From positions 1 through 64,000 of the forward strand of contig NZ_SKCI01000005.1 in assembly GCF_005434965.1 (NCBI RefSeq): DNA of 64,000 bases, given 5' to 3'. Under the pieces are notes generated by a model. It was not told the DNA's origin. It worked only from the letters and a program-made list of their open reading frames with translations, and made no database searches. Positions 8,470-17,471 of this stretch are shown here, piece by piece. How positions within the stretch are numbered: position 1 is the first letter of the stretch; every line of letters begins with the position of its first letter. This stretch comes from Marimonas lutisalis. Lineage in GTDB: Bacteria > Pseudomonadota > Alphaproteobacteria > Rhodobacterales > Rhodobacteraceae. Both the position numbers and the translations under genes were made by a program.

Positions 8470-9749
8470 TATGACACCCCGAAGCTCACCACATTTTCAA
8501 CACTTGACGCCTTTCCATGAAGGAACGTTGCCCAAGCGGCCATCATCTCGCGTCGTCGGTCGAGCATGTCAGAGCGCTGATAGGCGCGTTCCACCTCGGA
8601 GCCTTGCCAATGCGCGAGCGCAATTTCGGCCATGTCGTGGGGGTAGCCGCGTTCCGCCGTCCATTGCCGGAAAGTTGAGCGTAGCCCGTGAGGGACGGCA
8701 GGCCGCTTAATGCGCGGATCAAGATAACCCGGACGACCTTCCATAACCTCAGCATCCTGCATCCGCCGCATGACGGCAGAAATGCTCATGTCTGAAAGCA
8801 TGCCGCCACGTGAGGCGAAAAACACATAAGGTCTGCCTTTCATCCTGGGCAGATCTTCCAGTATCGCCAATGCTTCAAGCGTCAGGGGCACGCGGTGTTC
8901 CCTCCCGTTTTTCATTCGTGTCGCGGGAATAGTCCAAAGCCCGTTCTCTAAATCAAGTTCATCCCACGTCATTCCCCTAACCTCGCCAGAGCGCGTCGCG
9001 GTCAGTGCTAGAAACTGTAACGCTCTCGCAGCCGTGCCGTCGCGCAGGGCAAGAGCTGACCACCAGCCCACAACATCGCCAAGAGCAAGGGATGGATGGT
9101 GCTGCACCTTTGTTATGCTCCCGGGCGACGGTAGCAGTTCCTTGAGGTTTCCACGCCAAGCCGCCGGGTTGTCACCTTTACGATGGCCGGAAACGGTTGC
9201 CCACGTAAGCACTGCTTCCACCTGCCCTCGAAGCTTCTTGGCGGTCGCAGTACGTTCTCTCCAGTGTGGTTCGAGCATCCAAAGGACGTCCTGTGTGCTT
9301 ATGTCCTGCACCAGCTTATTACCCAATACGGGCAACGCCAGTCGCTCCAGGGACGAAAGCCATTGCCTGCGATGCTTCTCGCTTCGAAATTCAATCAACT
9401 TTGCCTTCGCATAGGCCGCAACGCATTCCGCAAAGGTAAGTGGCCGCTTCTTCATGGCGCGCCTCTCGGCCAAGGGGTCGCCGCCAATCATCGCCTTGCC
9501 CCGGTTCTCCAGCGCTAGCTTACGTGCGTCGGCCAAAGGCACAGCAGGCGGGCTACCGAGCCCGAGTTCGCAGCGTTTACCGCGAATGGTAATGCGCTGC
9601 ACCCATTGTTTAGACCCGTTCTTCGCCACGCGCAGAAAGAGACCTTGGCCATCGAAGTATTTGCCGGGTTTCGTCACTGTCTCAACGAATCGCGCCGACA
9701 AAGCCCGTTCTGGTCTCCTGACGTTGACGCGCGTTATTGCATCCCCCAT
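8466..9749 (-). CDS. P4-type tyrosine integrase
   Basis: The protein is 427 residues from the ATG at 9749, which follows a GGGGGA ribosome site; a TTG 12 bases earlier is possible. The N-terminal DUF4102-type domain (KPGKYFDGQGLFLRV) binds arm sites. The catalytic domain shows Arg253 (TATRSGEVRG), Lys280, His354 and Arg357 (HGLRSTFRQW), His380 and the nucleophile Tyr390 (ERAYQR), so all active residues are present. It should insert the element into the chromosome and, with a directionality factor, remove it. It reads away from the presumed right attachment site. Confidence 0.92.
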   Translation of the reverse strand: MGDAITRVNVRRPERALSARFVETVTKPGKYFDGQGLFLRVAKNGSKQWVQRITIRGKRCELGLGSPPAVPLADARKLALENRGKAMIGGDPLAERRAMKKRPLTFAECVAAYAKAKLIEFRSEKHRRQWLSSLERLALPVLGNKLVQDISTQDVLWMLEPHWRERTATAKKLRGQVEAVLTWATVSGHRKGDNPAAWRGNLKELLPSPGSITKVQHHPSLALGDVVGWWSALALRDGTAARALQFLALTATRSGEVRGMTWDELDLENGLWTIPATRMKNGREHRVPLTLEALAILEDLPRMKGRPYVFFASRGGMLSDMSISAVMRRMQDAEVMEGRPGYLDPRIKRPAVPHGLRSTFRQWTAERGYPHDMAEIALAHWQGSEVERAYQRSDMLDRRREMMAAWATFLHGKASSVENVVSFGVSY

Positions 9750-10046
9750 TCTATCCCCCAAAAAAACGTGGACTTCATCGGAATATGATGGAGTTCAATA
9801 AACGATTAAAGGTGTGATTACACCTAGATTTAAAGATAAGTTGAGACGCGACCGAAACACGTCGGAATATTTCATGGCGGACCTACGGGCTGCCACTTCT
9901 TCCCGCAAAGAAACGCACCAATCGAAAACCAGGCGGCAAGCCCGGTTCCTGCCACCCGTCGTCACGGCCCCGGCGGCTGGATGGTCGGCTCATGAACGAT
10001 CCCTGCGCGCCAACCGCGCTTCGCGACATCTGGCGCGACCGGCAAG
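9750..10046. other. Non-coding stretch upstream of integrase, probable att region
   Basis: About 300 bases without a gene. The first 120 are AT-rich, unlike the rest of the neighbourhood. A perfect inverted repeat AGGTGT-GATT-ACACCT lies at 9810-9825, and ATATTCCGA-like words occur on both sides of it on the minus strand. These could be integrase arm or regulator sites. No tRNA gene or tRNA 3' end was found, so the attachment target is unclear; the 3' end of the acyltransferase-like gene at 10047 is a candidate. Confidence 0.4.
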
Positions 10047-10898
10047 CTAGCTCGGCCGGTAGAGACCCGGGATCAGCCCTTCGGCCAGATGCTGCAGGCG
10101 TTCAGGCGAGGTGCCGGCCGGCTGGACCGGGCCGTAATGCACATCATAGCTGCCCCCCAGCTTGGCCAGAAGTTCCGAGACATATCGCAACGAGGCCACC
10201 GTGCGCCCGAAATCCTCGTTCCCGCCACTGAGGATCCGGGCCAGTTTCCGGGTTCGGTAATAGTGGTGCGAGTTGCGCATGTTGGCCGAGGCCGGCACGA
10301 TCGGCGCGTCACAGGCGGCCGACATCCGCGTGATGCCCGAGCGCCAGGGCGGCTCGACCAGGACGCCACCGGCCATGCCGGGCACACGCCCCGAGCCGAA
10401 AACCAGAAGCGCGCCGCCGGCCTGCAAATGCGCCTTCATTCCGGCGCGGGTCTGGCGGGCGGAGAGAACGGTATCGTTTCGGTCCAGATCGACGGCGATG
10501 ATGCAATCCGGCCCGAGGAACCGCTCGGCCTCGCGGTTTGCGACGACTTTCAGGTCGGGTCGGTGATCCAGAAGTACACCGGCATGCGCGATGAAATCGA
10601 AGGTGCCCGTCGGGTGGGTGGAGCCGATGACCACGCCCCCGCGCGACGGGATATTCGAGAGGCCATGCGCGGTGATCCGGGTGCCGCCATTCATGGCCAG
10701 CAGCGCCCTGACCAGCGCGGCCCCGGTGCGACCGTCGAGCTCGGTCAGGACCTGCTCGGTTTCGCGCAAGGCAAAGAAGGATTGCCCGGTCACGGTGCGG
10801 TTGAACATGTCGACCGTGCTCATGAACAGCCGCAGTGCTTTCAGCCGAAGATCGGCGCCTTCCGCGATTCGCAGCCGCGCGCGCAGAAGTTCGTCCAT
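10047..10898 (-). CDS. Lysophospholipid acyltransferase-like protein
   Basis: From the ATG at 10898 the protein is 283 residues; a longer frame to 10988 has no better start. It contains a GSTHPTGTFDF block that resembles the His-x5-Asp acyltransfer motif of PlsC-like enzymes in the COG3176 group, where the His acts as base. Further on, LLVFGSGRVPG and PPWRSGITRM fit the acceptor-binding blocks of that fold. No long membrane helix is evident. It may acylate a lipid precursor at the inner membrane. It abuts the integrated element on its 3' side and the DnaA-box cluster on its 5' side. Confidence 0.6.
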   Translation of the reverse strand: MDELLRARLRIAEGADLRLKALRLFMSTVDMFNRTVTGQSFFALRETEQVLTELDGRTGAALVRALLAMNGGTRITAHGLSNIPSRGGVVIGSTHPTGTFDFIAHAGVLLDHRPDLKVVANREAERFLGPDCIIAVDLDRNDTVLSARQTRAGMKAHLQAGGALLVFGSGRVPGMAGGVLVEPPWRSGITRMSAACDAPIVPASANMRNSHHYYRTRKLARILSGGNEDFGRTVASLRYVSELLAKLGGSYDVHYGPVQPAGTSPERLQHLAEGLIPGLYRPS

Positions 10899-11603
10899 CG
10901 GGTTTTCTGTTTTGCGCGTGACCAAGTTGTGCCCTGGACATGAAATCGAAGTCCGGATCACGCTAGCACGCCTTGCGACCGTCTGCACATGATCAATTCA
11001 GCGTGGCAGCCGGTTGTTATCGTTGAGTTTATCCCGGCTCTTTCTCCCGCGTCACCTTGGGTGAAGTCCTGGCCCCGGCAATCAACCACGACCATTGCCC
11101 GATTTGCGGCGCAGAACGCGATAAACAGGGCGCAGACGGCGGGCGGTCGAGCGAGGGATACACTGTCATATCGGGATATCCACAAGGGGAACACCCGTTT
11201 TGTGGATGGAAAATACATATGTTCGAAAATCGCAAGCAAATCGACTCTCGCTGTGGATAACTTCGGTGCATTGGAACCGAATCAAAAGCCCTTTCTGCCG
11301 CCTTGATCCCAATTCCATCCACAGGCTGTGGAAACATGCCGAAACCCGGCCAGATCGGCGTGATGCGCGACAGGGAAAGGTCGGCTGCCTGGCACCTGCA
11401 AAATCCTGATGTGAAACATCATCTTCAATCGGTAAAATGTTAATTTTATTATTTTATTCACTCTCGAGGTGCTTAGCGTGAAAATTCGGCCTGCAGGGCC
11501 AGCAGGGATCGCTCGGCGGGCGGGCGAAGGTTCTCTGCGGCCGCTGCGATATGGACAATTCCGAGCGGCCCCGGCAGTCTCCGGCAAAACAATGGAGGGC
11601 AAG
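10899..11603. other. Non-coding region with DnaA-box-like cluster and AT-rich segment
   Basis: No convincing gene lies in these 705 bases. Between 11176 and 11336 there are five DnaA-box-like nonamers: ATATCCACA (11176), TGTGGATGG (11201), a perfect TGTGGATAA (11252), CCATCCACA (11315) and TGTGGAAAC (11328). About 100 bases further on, 11431-11462 is almost pure A+T and could serve as an unwinding element. Together these resemble a replication origin or a DnaA-titrating site. rpsA and other highly expressed genes to the right point towards this site, which argues against the main origin. Confidence 0.4.
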
Positions 11604-12398
11604 ATGCACGCACTTCTGAGCGAGACCCAGATCGAGGAATACCAGCGCGACGGCGTCACCGTGATCCGCGGGCTTTTTGCCGACCATGTCGAGGCGCTGC
11701 GCGCCGGCGTGGCCCGGAACATGGCCGAACCGGGGCCCTATGCCTCAGAGAACGAAAAGCAGGGCGAGACGGGCCGGTTTTTCGACGACTATTGCAATTG
11801 GCAGCGCATCCCCGAGTTCGAAGAGGTGATCCGGACAAGCCCCGCCGCCGAAGTCGCGGCCGAACTGATGGGCTCGGAGACGGTCCAGCTCTTCCACGAT
11901 CACGTGCTGGTCAAGGAGCCGGGCACCTCGCTGGCCACGCCCTGGCACACCGATGGGCCATACTATTTCGTCAAAGGCCAGCAGACGATCAGTTTCTGGT
12001 CGCCGCTCGACGCGGTAAAGGAGGCGACGCTACGGATGGTGCCGGGCTCTCACCAATGGGAGAAGCCTGTACTGCCGATGCGCTGGGTCAAGGAAGAGGC
12101 CTATTTCCCAAATATCGAGGATTACATGCCCGTCCCCGACCCCGAGGCCGAAGGCGTGCCGATCGCCGAATGGGAGATGGAGCCGGGCGATGCGGTGGCC
12201 TTCAACTATGACATCCTGCATGGCGCGCGCGGCAACACCTCGGCCACGCGGCGGCGGGCGTTCTCGCTGCGGCTGGTGGGCGACGACGCGCGCTATGTCG
12301 AGCGTCCGGGCCGCACCTCGCCGCCCTTCCCCGATCACGGGATGGTCGAAGGCCAGAAACTGCGCGAGGACTGGTTCCCGGTGATCTGGCGGCGCTGA
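11604..12398 (+). CDS. Phytanoyl-CoA dioxygenase family protein
   Basis: From the ATG at 11604 (GGAGGG at 11594) the protein is 264 residues, normal for the family; the longer frame from 11469 lacks a ribosome site. The iron triad is visible: His115 and Asp117 in PWHTDGPYYF, and His206 in DILHGARGN. RRRAFSLRL supplies the Arg for 2-oxoglutarate. It should hydroxylate a small organic substrate using Fe(II), oxygen and 2-oxoglutarate; the substrate cannot be told. It converges on the MaoC gene with only four bases between them. Confidence 0.88.
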   Translation: MHALLSETQIEEYQRDGVTVIRGLFADHVEALRAGVARNMAEPGPYASENEKQGETGRFFDDYCNWQRIPEFEEVIRTSPAAEVAAELMGSETVQLFHDHVLVKEPGTSLATPWHTDGPYYFVKGQQTISFWSPLDAVKEATLRMVPGSHQWEKPVLPMRWVKEEAYFPNIEDYMPVPDPEAEGVPIAEWEMEPGDAVAFNYDILHGARGNTSATRRRAFSLRLVGDDARYVERPGRTSPPFPDHGMVEGQKLREDWFPVIWRR

Positions 12399-12402
12399 GC
12401 CG

Positions 12403-12840
12403 TCAGGCCTGCCGTTTCAGCAGCTGGATCGCGTAATAGGTCGAGACAACCTCGTCCTTCTGGTTGAGGATTTCATAGAATATCGTGGTCCGTCCCCGGT
12501 CGGGCCGCGATTTCGACGGTTCGGATTTCGTCACCGTCATGCGCACGCGGATCGCGTCACCGGGTCGCACGGGCAGCTTCCAGCGCACCTCGTCCAACCC
12601 CGGAGAGCCCATCGAGGCATCGCGCCAGACATTCGAGTTGAGGATCAGGTCGAAGGCCACGATCAGCGTCTGGAAGCCGCTGGCGATGATCCCGCCATAG
12701 ATCGACTCGGCCGCCGCCTGAGGATCGGTGTGAAACGGCTGAGGGTCGTATTTCTTCGCGAATTCAATGATTTCCTCTTCGCTCAGCGTCACCGCTGGCG
12801 TTTCGTGCACGAAGCCCACGGGCAGATCGTCGAAATACAT
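12403..12840 (-). CDS. MaoC-family hydratase
   Basis: The protein is 145 residues with a hot-dog fold signature. The hydratase motif FAKKYDPQPFHTDP supplies Asp and His for adding water across the double bond of an enoyl thioester. Substrates in this family are enoyl-CoAs from fatty acid, polyhydroxyalkanoate or branched-acid metabolism. A single hot-dog domain of this size should work as a dimer. Its start is 132 bases from the divergent FMN dehydrogenase gene, so the two may share a control region. Confidence 0.87.
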   Translation of the reverse strand: MYFDDLPVGFVHETPAVTLSEEEIIEFAKKYDPQPFHTDPQAAAESIYGGIIASGFQTLIVAFDLILNSNVWRDASMGSPGLDEVRWKLPVRPGDAIRVRMTVTKSEPSKSRPDRGRTTIFYEILNQKDEVVSTYYAIQLLKRQA

Positions 12841-12972
12841 GGCCGTCCCCTTCTGATCGGTGCCACGTTAGCGCCGGGGTGCCGCGCCGCTCAAGTGGGC
12901 GCGCATTCCGTCGTTGCGTCACGCCGGGGCGATTGGTAACGAAACCTAACCACATATCGAAAGAGTGCCGCC

Positions 12973-14136
12973 ATGCCCGTCATTACCGAGATCGAGGACC
13001 TCAAACGCATCTACCGCCGCCGCGTGCCCAAGATGTTCTATGACTACTGCGAAAGCGGCAGCTGGACCGAGCAGACCTTTCGCGAGAACAGCAGCGATTT
13101 CGACAAGCTCTATTTCCGCCAGCGTGTCGCCGTCGACATGACCGGCCGCTCGACGGCCAGCAAAATGATCGGACAGGACGTGGCGATGCCGGTGGCACTG
13201 GCGCCTGTCGGATCGACAGGGATGCAATGCGCCGATGGCGAGATCAAGGCCGCGCGCGCCGCCGAAAAATTCGGCGTGCCGTTCACCCTGTCGACCATGT
13301 CGATCAACTCGATCGAGGATGTGGCCGAAGCGACCACCAAGCCCTTCTGGTTCCAGCTTTACACGATGCGCGACACCGATTTCACCTCGCGCCTGATCGA
13401 GCGCGCGAAGGCCGCGAATTGTTCGGCGCTGGTGATCACGCTGGACTTGCAGATCCTGGGCCAGCGCCACAAGGACCTGAAGAACGGCCTGTCGGCCCCG
13501 CCCAAGATCTCGCCCCGGCTGCTCTGGGACCTGGCCACGAAATGGCGCTGGGATATCGGCATGGCCGGCGCCAAGCGGCGGCATTTCGGAAATATCGTGG
13601 GCCATGTGCAGGGCATTTCCGACCTGGCCGACCTGGGCGCCTGGACGGCCGAGCAGTTCGATCCGACGCTGGACTGGGACAAGGTTGCCAAGCTCAAAGA
13701 GCAATGGGGCGGCAAGGTGATCCTGAAAGGCATTCTCGACCCGGAAGATGCCAAGATGGCGCTCAAGGTCGGCGCCGACGCGATCGTGGTGTCGAACCAC
13801 GGCGGCCGGCAGCTTGACGGTGCGCTGAGCTCGATCCGCGCCCTGCCCGGCATCATGGACGCGGTGGGCGATCAGGTCGAGGTCCATCTCGACAGCGGCA
13901 TCCGTTCAGGCCAGGACGTGATGAAGGCGCTGGCGCTGGGCGCCAAGGGCACGATGATCGGCCGCGCCTTCATCTATGGCCTTGGCGCCATGGGCGAAGA
14001 GGGCGTGACCCGCGCGCTTGAAGTGATCCAGCGCGAGATGGATATCTCGATGGCGCTGTGCGGGATCAAGACCATCGACCAGATCAACCGCGACATCATG
14101 CTGGTGCCCGAAGGGTTCGAAGGCCGCTGGCAATAA
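12973..14136 (+). CDS. lldD: FMN-dependent alpha-hydroxyacid dehydrogenase (lactate dehydrogenase-like)
   Basis: The protein is 387 residues, the family's usual length. The FMN site reads YDYCESGSW near the N-terminus, APVGSTGMQ, and the catalytic SNHGGRQLDGA with His277 as base and Arg280 as substrate binder. DSGIRSGQDV and GRAF hold the FMN phosphate. L-lactate is the commonest substrate and electrons then go to the respiratory chain; mandelate- or glycolate-type substrates are possible, so the gene symbol is tentative. The sulfotransferase-like gene follows nine bases later and is probably co-transcribed. Confidence 0.85.
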   Translation: MPVITEIEDLKRIYRRRVPKMFYDYCESGSWTEQTFRENSSDFDKLYFRQRVAVDMTGRSTASKMIGQDVAMPVALAPVGSTGMQCADGEIKAARAAEKFGVPFTLSTMSINSIEDVAEATTKPFWFQLYTMRDTDFTSRLIERAKAANCSALVITLDLQILGQRHKDLKNGLSAPPKISPRLLWDLATKWRWDIGMAGAKRRHFGNIVGHVQGISDLADLGAWTAEQFDPTLDWDKVAKLKEQWGGKVILKGILDPEDAKMALKVGADAIVVSNHGGRQLDGALSSIRALPGIMDAVGDQVEVHLDSGIRSGQDVMKALALGAKGTMIGRAFIYGLGAMGEEGVTRALEVIQREMDISMALCGIKTIDQINRDIMLVPEGFEGRWQ

Positions 14137-14145
14137 GGCGGGCGC

Positions 14146-14772
14146 ATGCAGATCTTCTTCAAGGAGAACCTGGCCCTTCTGGCGGTGCCGAAAACGGGGT
14201 CCACCGCCTATGAAATGGCGCTCAAACGCCGGGCCGACATTTCCTTTTCAGGCCGGCGCAAACACGCCAATGCCGCGTTTTTCCACCGCAGGATCGCGCC
14301 CTTTCTGGAGAGCGCCTATGGGCTGACGCCGGAACGCCTGGCAGTGATCCGCGATCCGCTTGACCAGATCCGCAGCTGGTATCGCTATCGCCAGCGCGAG
14401 GCGCTCAAGGGGTCGAAATACTCCACCCGGGGCATCAGTTTCGACGAATTCGTCGACGCCACGACCCAGGACGATCCGCCGCCTTTCGCCAATGTCGGCT
14501 CGCAGGGCGCTTTTCTCACGCTCAAGACCTCGCAAACCGTGCCGGTTCACCACCTTTTCGCCTACGAGGCGCAGGATGCGCTGCGGGCCTTTCTGGAAGA
14601 ACGGTTCGGTCGGGCGCTGAAACTGAAAGAATACAACGTGTCCCCGAGGACCGATGCGGCACTGTCACCCGAGGCCGAGGCCCGGTTCCGCGCGGCGCGC
14701 GCGTTGGATTTCCGGCTGCATGACAAGGTGATGCAGGCCGGCGGACACCTGCAGCAACTGCTCGAGGAGTGA
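14146..14772 (+). CDS. Sulfotransferase-like protein
   Basis: The protein is 208 residues. VPKTGSTAYE near the start resembles the 5'-phosphosulfate loop of PAPS-dependent sulfotransferases (PKxGxT). AVIRDPLDQIRSWYRYR resembles their 3'-phosphate motif (RDPxxRxxSxY). The order and spacing fit a small sulfotransferase fold. Roseobacters carry similar proteins that are often mislabelled gamma-glutamyl kinase; no kinase motif is visible here. Donor and acceptor are not known. It lies nine bases after the lactate-dehydrogenase-like gene. Confidence 0.6.
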   Translation: MQIFFKENLALLAVPKTGSTAYEMALKRRADISFSGRRKHANAAFFHRRIAPFLESAYGLTPERLAVIRDPLDQIRSWYRYRQREALKGSKYSTRGISFDEFVDATTQDDPPPFANVGSQGAFLTLKTSQTVPVHHLFAYEAQDALRAFLEERFGRALKLKEYNVSPRTDAALSPEAEARFRAARALDFRLHDKVMQAGGHLQQLLEE

Positions 14773-14840
14773 CGCCCGCGCCGGGGGTGCATCTTGCCCC
14801 TTGCCAACCTACCGGAATCCGGCTATGCGCCACGCTTCAC

Positions 14841-14869
14841 GCGGGCATACAGCCTTGGAGGATGCCCGC
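14841..14869 (+). promoter_or_regulatory. Hairpin in rplY leader
   Basis: GCGGGCAT at 14841-14848 pairs with ATGCCCGC at 14862-14869 around a 13-base loop, 22 bases before the rplY start codon. There is no T-run, so it is not a standard terminator. It may be a leader structure for ribosomal protein L25 control or the end of the upstream transcript. Confidence 0.35.
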
Positions 14870-14891
14870 CTCATATCAGGAGTAATACAAA

Positions 14892-15551
14892 ATGGCTGGA
14901 CAGATCCCAGATCTTAACGCCGAGGCACGGACGGGGACAGGCAAGGGCGCCGCTCGTCAGGCACGCCGCGATGGCATGGTGCCCGGTATCGTATACGGTG
15001 GCGAAGCCGATCCGCTTCCCATCAACATCCCCTTCAACGTGCTGTTCAAGAAGCTGAAAGACGGCCGTTTCCTGTCGACGCTCTTCAACCTGAAGGTCGA
15101 CGGCCAGGATGACGTGCGTGTCATCTGCCGGAACGTGCAGCGCGACGTGGTCAAGGATCTGCCCACCCATATCGACCTGCTGCGGCTGAAGCGCACCTCG
15201 CGCATCAACCTCTTCATCCATGTCGAGTTCATCAACGAAGACGAGGCCCCCGGCATCAAGAAGGGCGGCGTTCTGACCATTGTCCGCCCCGAGGTGGAAC
15301 TGAACGTGGTCGCGGGTGACATCCCCGAGCAGATCGTCGTCGATCTGGCCGGTCTCGAAGTGGGCGACATCGTTCACATCTCGGACGTGACCCTGCCGTC
15401 GGGCGCCAAGCCCACCGTGGACCGCGACTTCGTGATTGCCAACATCTCGGCCCCGTCGAGCCTGCGCTCGGAAGAAGAGGCCGAAGGCGAAGAGGTTGCC
15501 GCAGACGCGGTGGAAACCGTGGCCGAATCCGAGGCGGAAGCCGAAGAATAA
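14892..15551 (+). CDS. rplY: 50S ribosomal protein L25 (general stress protein Ctc form)
   Basis: The protein is 219 residues, which is the long Ctc form with an extra C-terminal beta domain. The N-terminal L25 domain ([21 protein letters not shown]) binds 5S rRNA. The tail after residue 185 is very acidic ([14 protein letters not shown]), as is common in this group. An AGGAG lies before the ATG. pth follows after a strong terminator, the usual alphaproteobacterial neighbour. Confidence 0.96.
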   Translation: MAGQIPDLNAEARTGTGKGAARQARRDGMVPGIVYGGEADPLPINIPFNVLFKKLKDGRFLSTLFNLKVDGQDDVRVICRNVQRDVVKDLPTHIDLLRLKRTSRINLFIHVEFINEDEAPGIKKGGVLTIVRPEVELNVVAGDIPEQIVVDLAGLEVGDIVHISDVTLPSGAKPTVDRDFVIANISAPSSLRSEEEAEGEEVAADAVETVAESEAEAEE

Positions 15552-15579
15552 GGCCCGCGCCACAATTCATGATCGCCAA

Positions 15580-15609
15580 ACGCGGCGCCCCCGGGCGCCG
15601 CGTTTTTCT
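15580..15609 (+). terminator. Rho-independent terminator after rplY
   Basis: CGCGGCGCC (15581-15589) and GGCGCCGCG (15594-15602) form a nine-pair GC stem around a four-base loop, followed directly by TTTTTCTT. It ends the rplY transcript 30 bases after the stop codon. Confidence 0.9.
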
Positions 15610-15698
15610 TTGCCCCCTGCCCGCCGCCCGCGCCCCGCAATTGATTCCGGGCGCTGCTGCGCGTAGACCACCGGCACGGGCCGCAAAGGGAGCGTGAC

Positions 15699-16391
15699 AT
15701 GCAGATTTTCGTGGGCCTTGGAAACCCCGGCGCCAAATACGCCAGGAACAGGCACAATATCGGCTTCATGGCCGTCGACCGGATCGCCGAGGATCACGGC
15801 TTCGGCCCGTGGAAAGCCAGGTTCCAGGCCCTGGCCAGCGAAGGCCGCCTGGGCCAGGAAAAGGTGCTGCTGCTCAAACCCCAGACCTTCATGAACCTCT
15901 CGGGCCAGTCGGTGGGCGAGGCGATGCGCTTCTTCAAGCTGGAACCGGGTGACGTCGTGGTGTTCCATGACGAGCTCGACCTCGCGCCGGGTAAGGTACG
16001 CGTCAAAGAGGGCGGCGGGCACGCGGGCCACAACGGGCTGCGCTCGATCCATTCGCATATCGGCCCCGATTACGCCCGCGTGCGTTTGGGCATCGGCCAT
16101 CCCGGTCACAAAGACCGGGTGGCGGGCTATGTCCTGCATGATTTCGCCAAGGCCGAAGAGGCATGGCTCGATGACGTTCTGCGTGGTGTGTCGGACGGCG
16201 CGGCCAACCTGGCCGCGGGCGACAACGGCCGCTTCATGAATGCCGTGGCGCTGCGGGTGAACCCGCCGCGCTCCTCAGGCGGGGAAAAATCGCGGGGCAA
16301 GGCGACGCCGGCAGAGAAACCGGCCGAACAGCCCGCGCCGCAGGAGGACCCCCGCTCGCCCCTGCAGAAGCTGGTGGACAAGTTCCGATGA
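15699..16391 (+). CDS. pth: Peptidyl-tRNA hydrolase
   Basis: This enzyme frees peptides from tRNA that dropped off the ribosome. At 230 residues it is about 35 longer than the E. coli enzyme because of a C-terminal tail rich in Lys, Glu and Pro, ending LQKLVDKFR. Active-site residues are visible: Asn9 in GLGNPG, His19 in NRHNIGF, Asp in FHDELDL and Asn in GHNGLRS. The next gene overlaps its stop by four bases. Confidence 0.96.
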   Translation: MQIFVGLGNPGAKYARNRHNIGFMAVDRIAEDHGFGPWKARFQALASEGRLGQEKVLLLKPQTFMNLSGQSVGEAMRFFKLEPGDVVVFHDELDLAPGKVRVKEGGGHAGHNGLRSIHSHIGPDYARVRLGIGHPGHKDRVAGYVLHDFAKAEEAWLDDVLRGVSDGAANLAAGDNGRFMNAVALRVNPPRSSGGEKSRGKATPAEKPAEQPAPQEDPRSPLQKLVDKFR

Positions 16392-17416
16392 GCCTGCAGG
16401 GCGCCTTCCGGCGGCAGGCTCGGGCCTGCGCGGGGCTGGGCTCGCCTTTCATGGCGCAACTTCTCGACCTGCTGGCAGAGCAATGGCATGACGGCCTGCC
16501 GCTGGCCCCGCGTTTTGCCGCCTGGGACGGCGATATCGGCCCGGCCGGGGCGTCGCTGCCCCTGCGCCTGGCCGGCGGGTTGCACGCGCTGGTTCTGTCC
16601 AGGCGCGATGCGGAACTGGCCGCCGTCTACCCGCCCGAGAGCGCCGGGAATGCCAAGCTCTGGCGCGAGGTCGAGCGCGCGATGCACGCCCATGCCGCAT
16701 TCCTGGACAGGTGGGTCGACAGCCCGCCCCAGACGAACGAAGTACGCCGAGCGATCGCGCTGATCGCCGCGGGCCATGCGCTGGCGGCGCGGGGCGGTCG
16801 GCCGATGATCCTGTCGGAACTGGGTGCCAGTGGCGGGCTGAACCTGATGTGGGATCGCTACGCGCTCGACATTGGCGGGCAGTCCTTTGGCCCGCCCGAT
16901 CCGGTGCTGACGCTTGCCCCGGATTGGGACGGGCCCCTGCCGCCCACGGCGCAGGTCACGGTGTCCGGGCGGCGCGGCGTCGATCTCAACCCGCTCGACC
17001 CGCACGCGCCCGAAGACGCGCTGCGCCTTCTTGCCTATCTCTGGCCAGACCAGCCCGAGCGCCTGACGCGCACGCGCGCCGCCATCGCGGCGCAGAGTGC
17101 GGCTGTCGACCGGGCCGATGCCATCGACTGGCTGGAAGACCGCCTGCAACAGCCCCATCCCGGCGCGCTGCACCTGATCTATCACACCGTGGCGTGGCAG
17201 TATTTCCCCTCCGACGCACAGGCCCGTGGCACCGCGCTGATCGAGGCCGCGGGCGCGCGCGCCACGGAGGATGCGCCGCTGGCCTGGCTGTCGATGGAAA
17301 ACGACGGTGACGATATCGGCGCGGCGCTTGCCCTTCGGCTCTGGCCCGGCAACACCCGCCATGATTTGGGCCGGGTCGATTTTCACGGTCGCTGGATGCG
17401 CTGGCGCGGGCTCTAG
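16388..17416 (+). CDS. DUF2332 family protein
   Basis: The protein is 342 residues of a conserved family without a proven function. The start [19 protein letters not shown] is typical of it, as are [17 protein letters not shown] and the late [14 protein letters not shown]. The Gly-rich SELGASGG stretch resembles a methyltransferase SAM loop, but this is only a resemblance. Its start overlaps the pth stop by ATGA, so translation is coupled. Confidence 0.75.
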   Translation: MSLQGAFRRQARACAGLGSPFMAQLLDLLAEQWHDGLPLAPRFAAWDGDIGPAGASLPLRLAGGLHALVLSRRDAELAAVYPPESAGNAKLWREVERAMHAHAAFLDRWVDSPPQTNEVRRAIALIAAGHALAARGGRPMILSELGASGGLNLMWDRYALDIGGQSFGPPDPVLTLAPDWDGPLPPTAQVTVSGRRGVDLNPLDPHAPEDALRLLAYLWPDQPERLTRTRAAIAAQSAAVDRADAIDWLEDRLQQPHPGALHLIYHTVAWQYFPSDAQARGTALIEAAGARATEDAPLAWLSMENDGDDIGAALALRLWPGNTRHDLGRVDFHGRWMRWRGL

Positions 17417-17471
17417 TTGCCAATGCCACCCCTGGCATGCTTGACTGCGCCGCAACTTCTTGGGGGATGAG

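Larger units (their letters stand above)
5580..9890. mobile_element. Satellite-like integrative element (int, AlpA, rep), limits approximate
   Basis: A tyrosine integrase of the P4 type, an AlpA-type excision or activation regulator, a Rep-type ATPase and small unknown genes lie together, all on the minus strand. This set is typical of P4-like satellites and integrative islands. No capsid, tail, terminase or conjugation genes are present. The right end should lie just upstream of the integrase (9750-10046), before the host acyltransferase-like gene. I could not find matching direct repeats for att sites. The left end may include the RTX genes as cargo. Confidence 0.6.

Noticed and set aside
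9750-10046. tRNA gene as integration target
   Set aside because: No cloverleaf, T-loop GTTCGA or 3' CCA-type end was found on either strand here.
11469-11603. Extended start of the phytanoyl-CoA dioxygenase-like gene
   Set aside because: The extra 45 codons lack family similarity and a ribosome site, whereas GGAGGG precedes the ATG at 11604.
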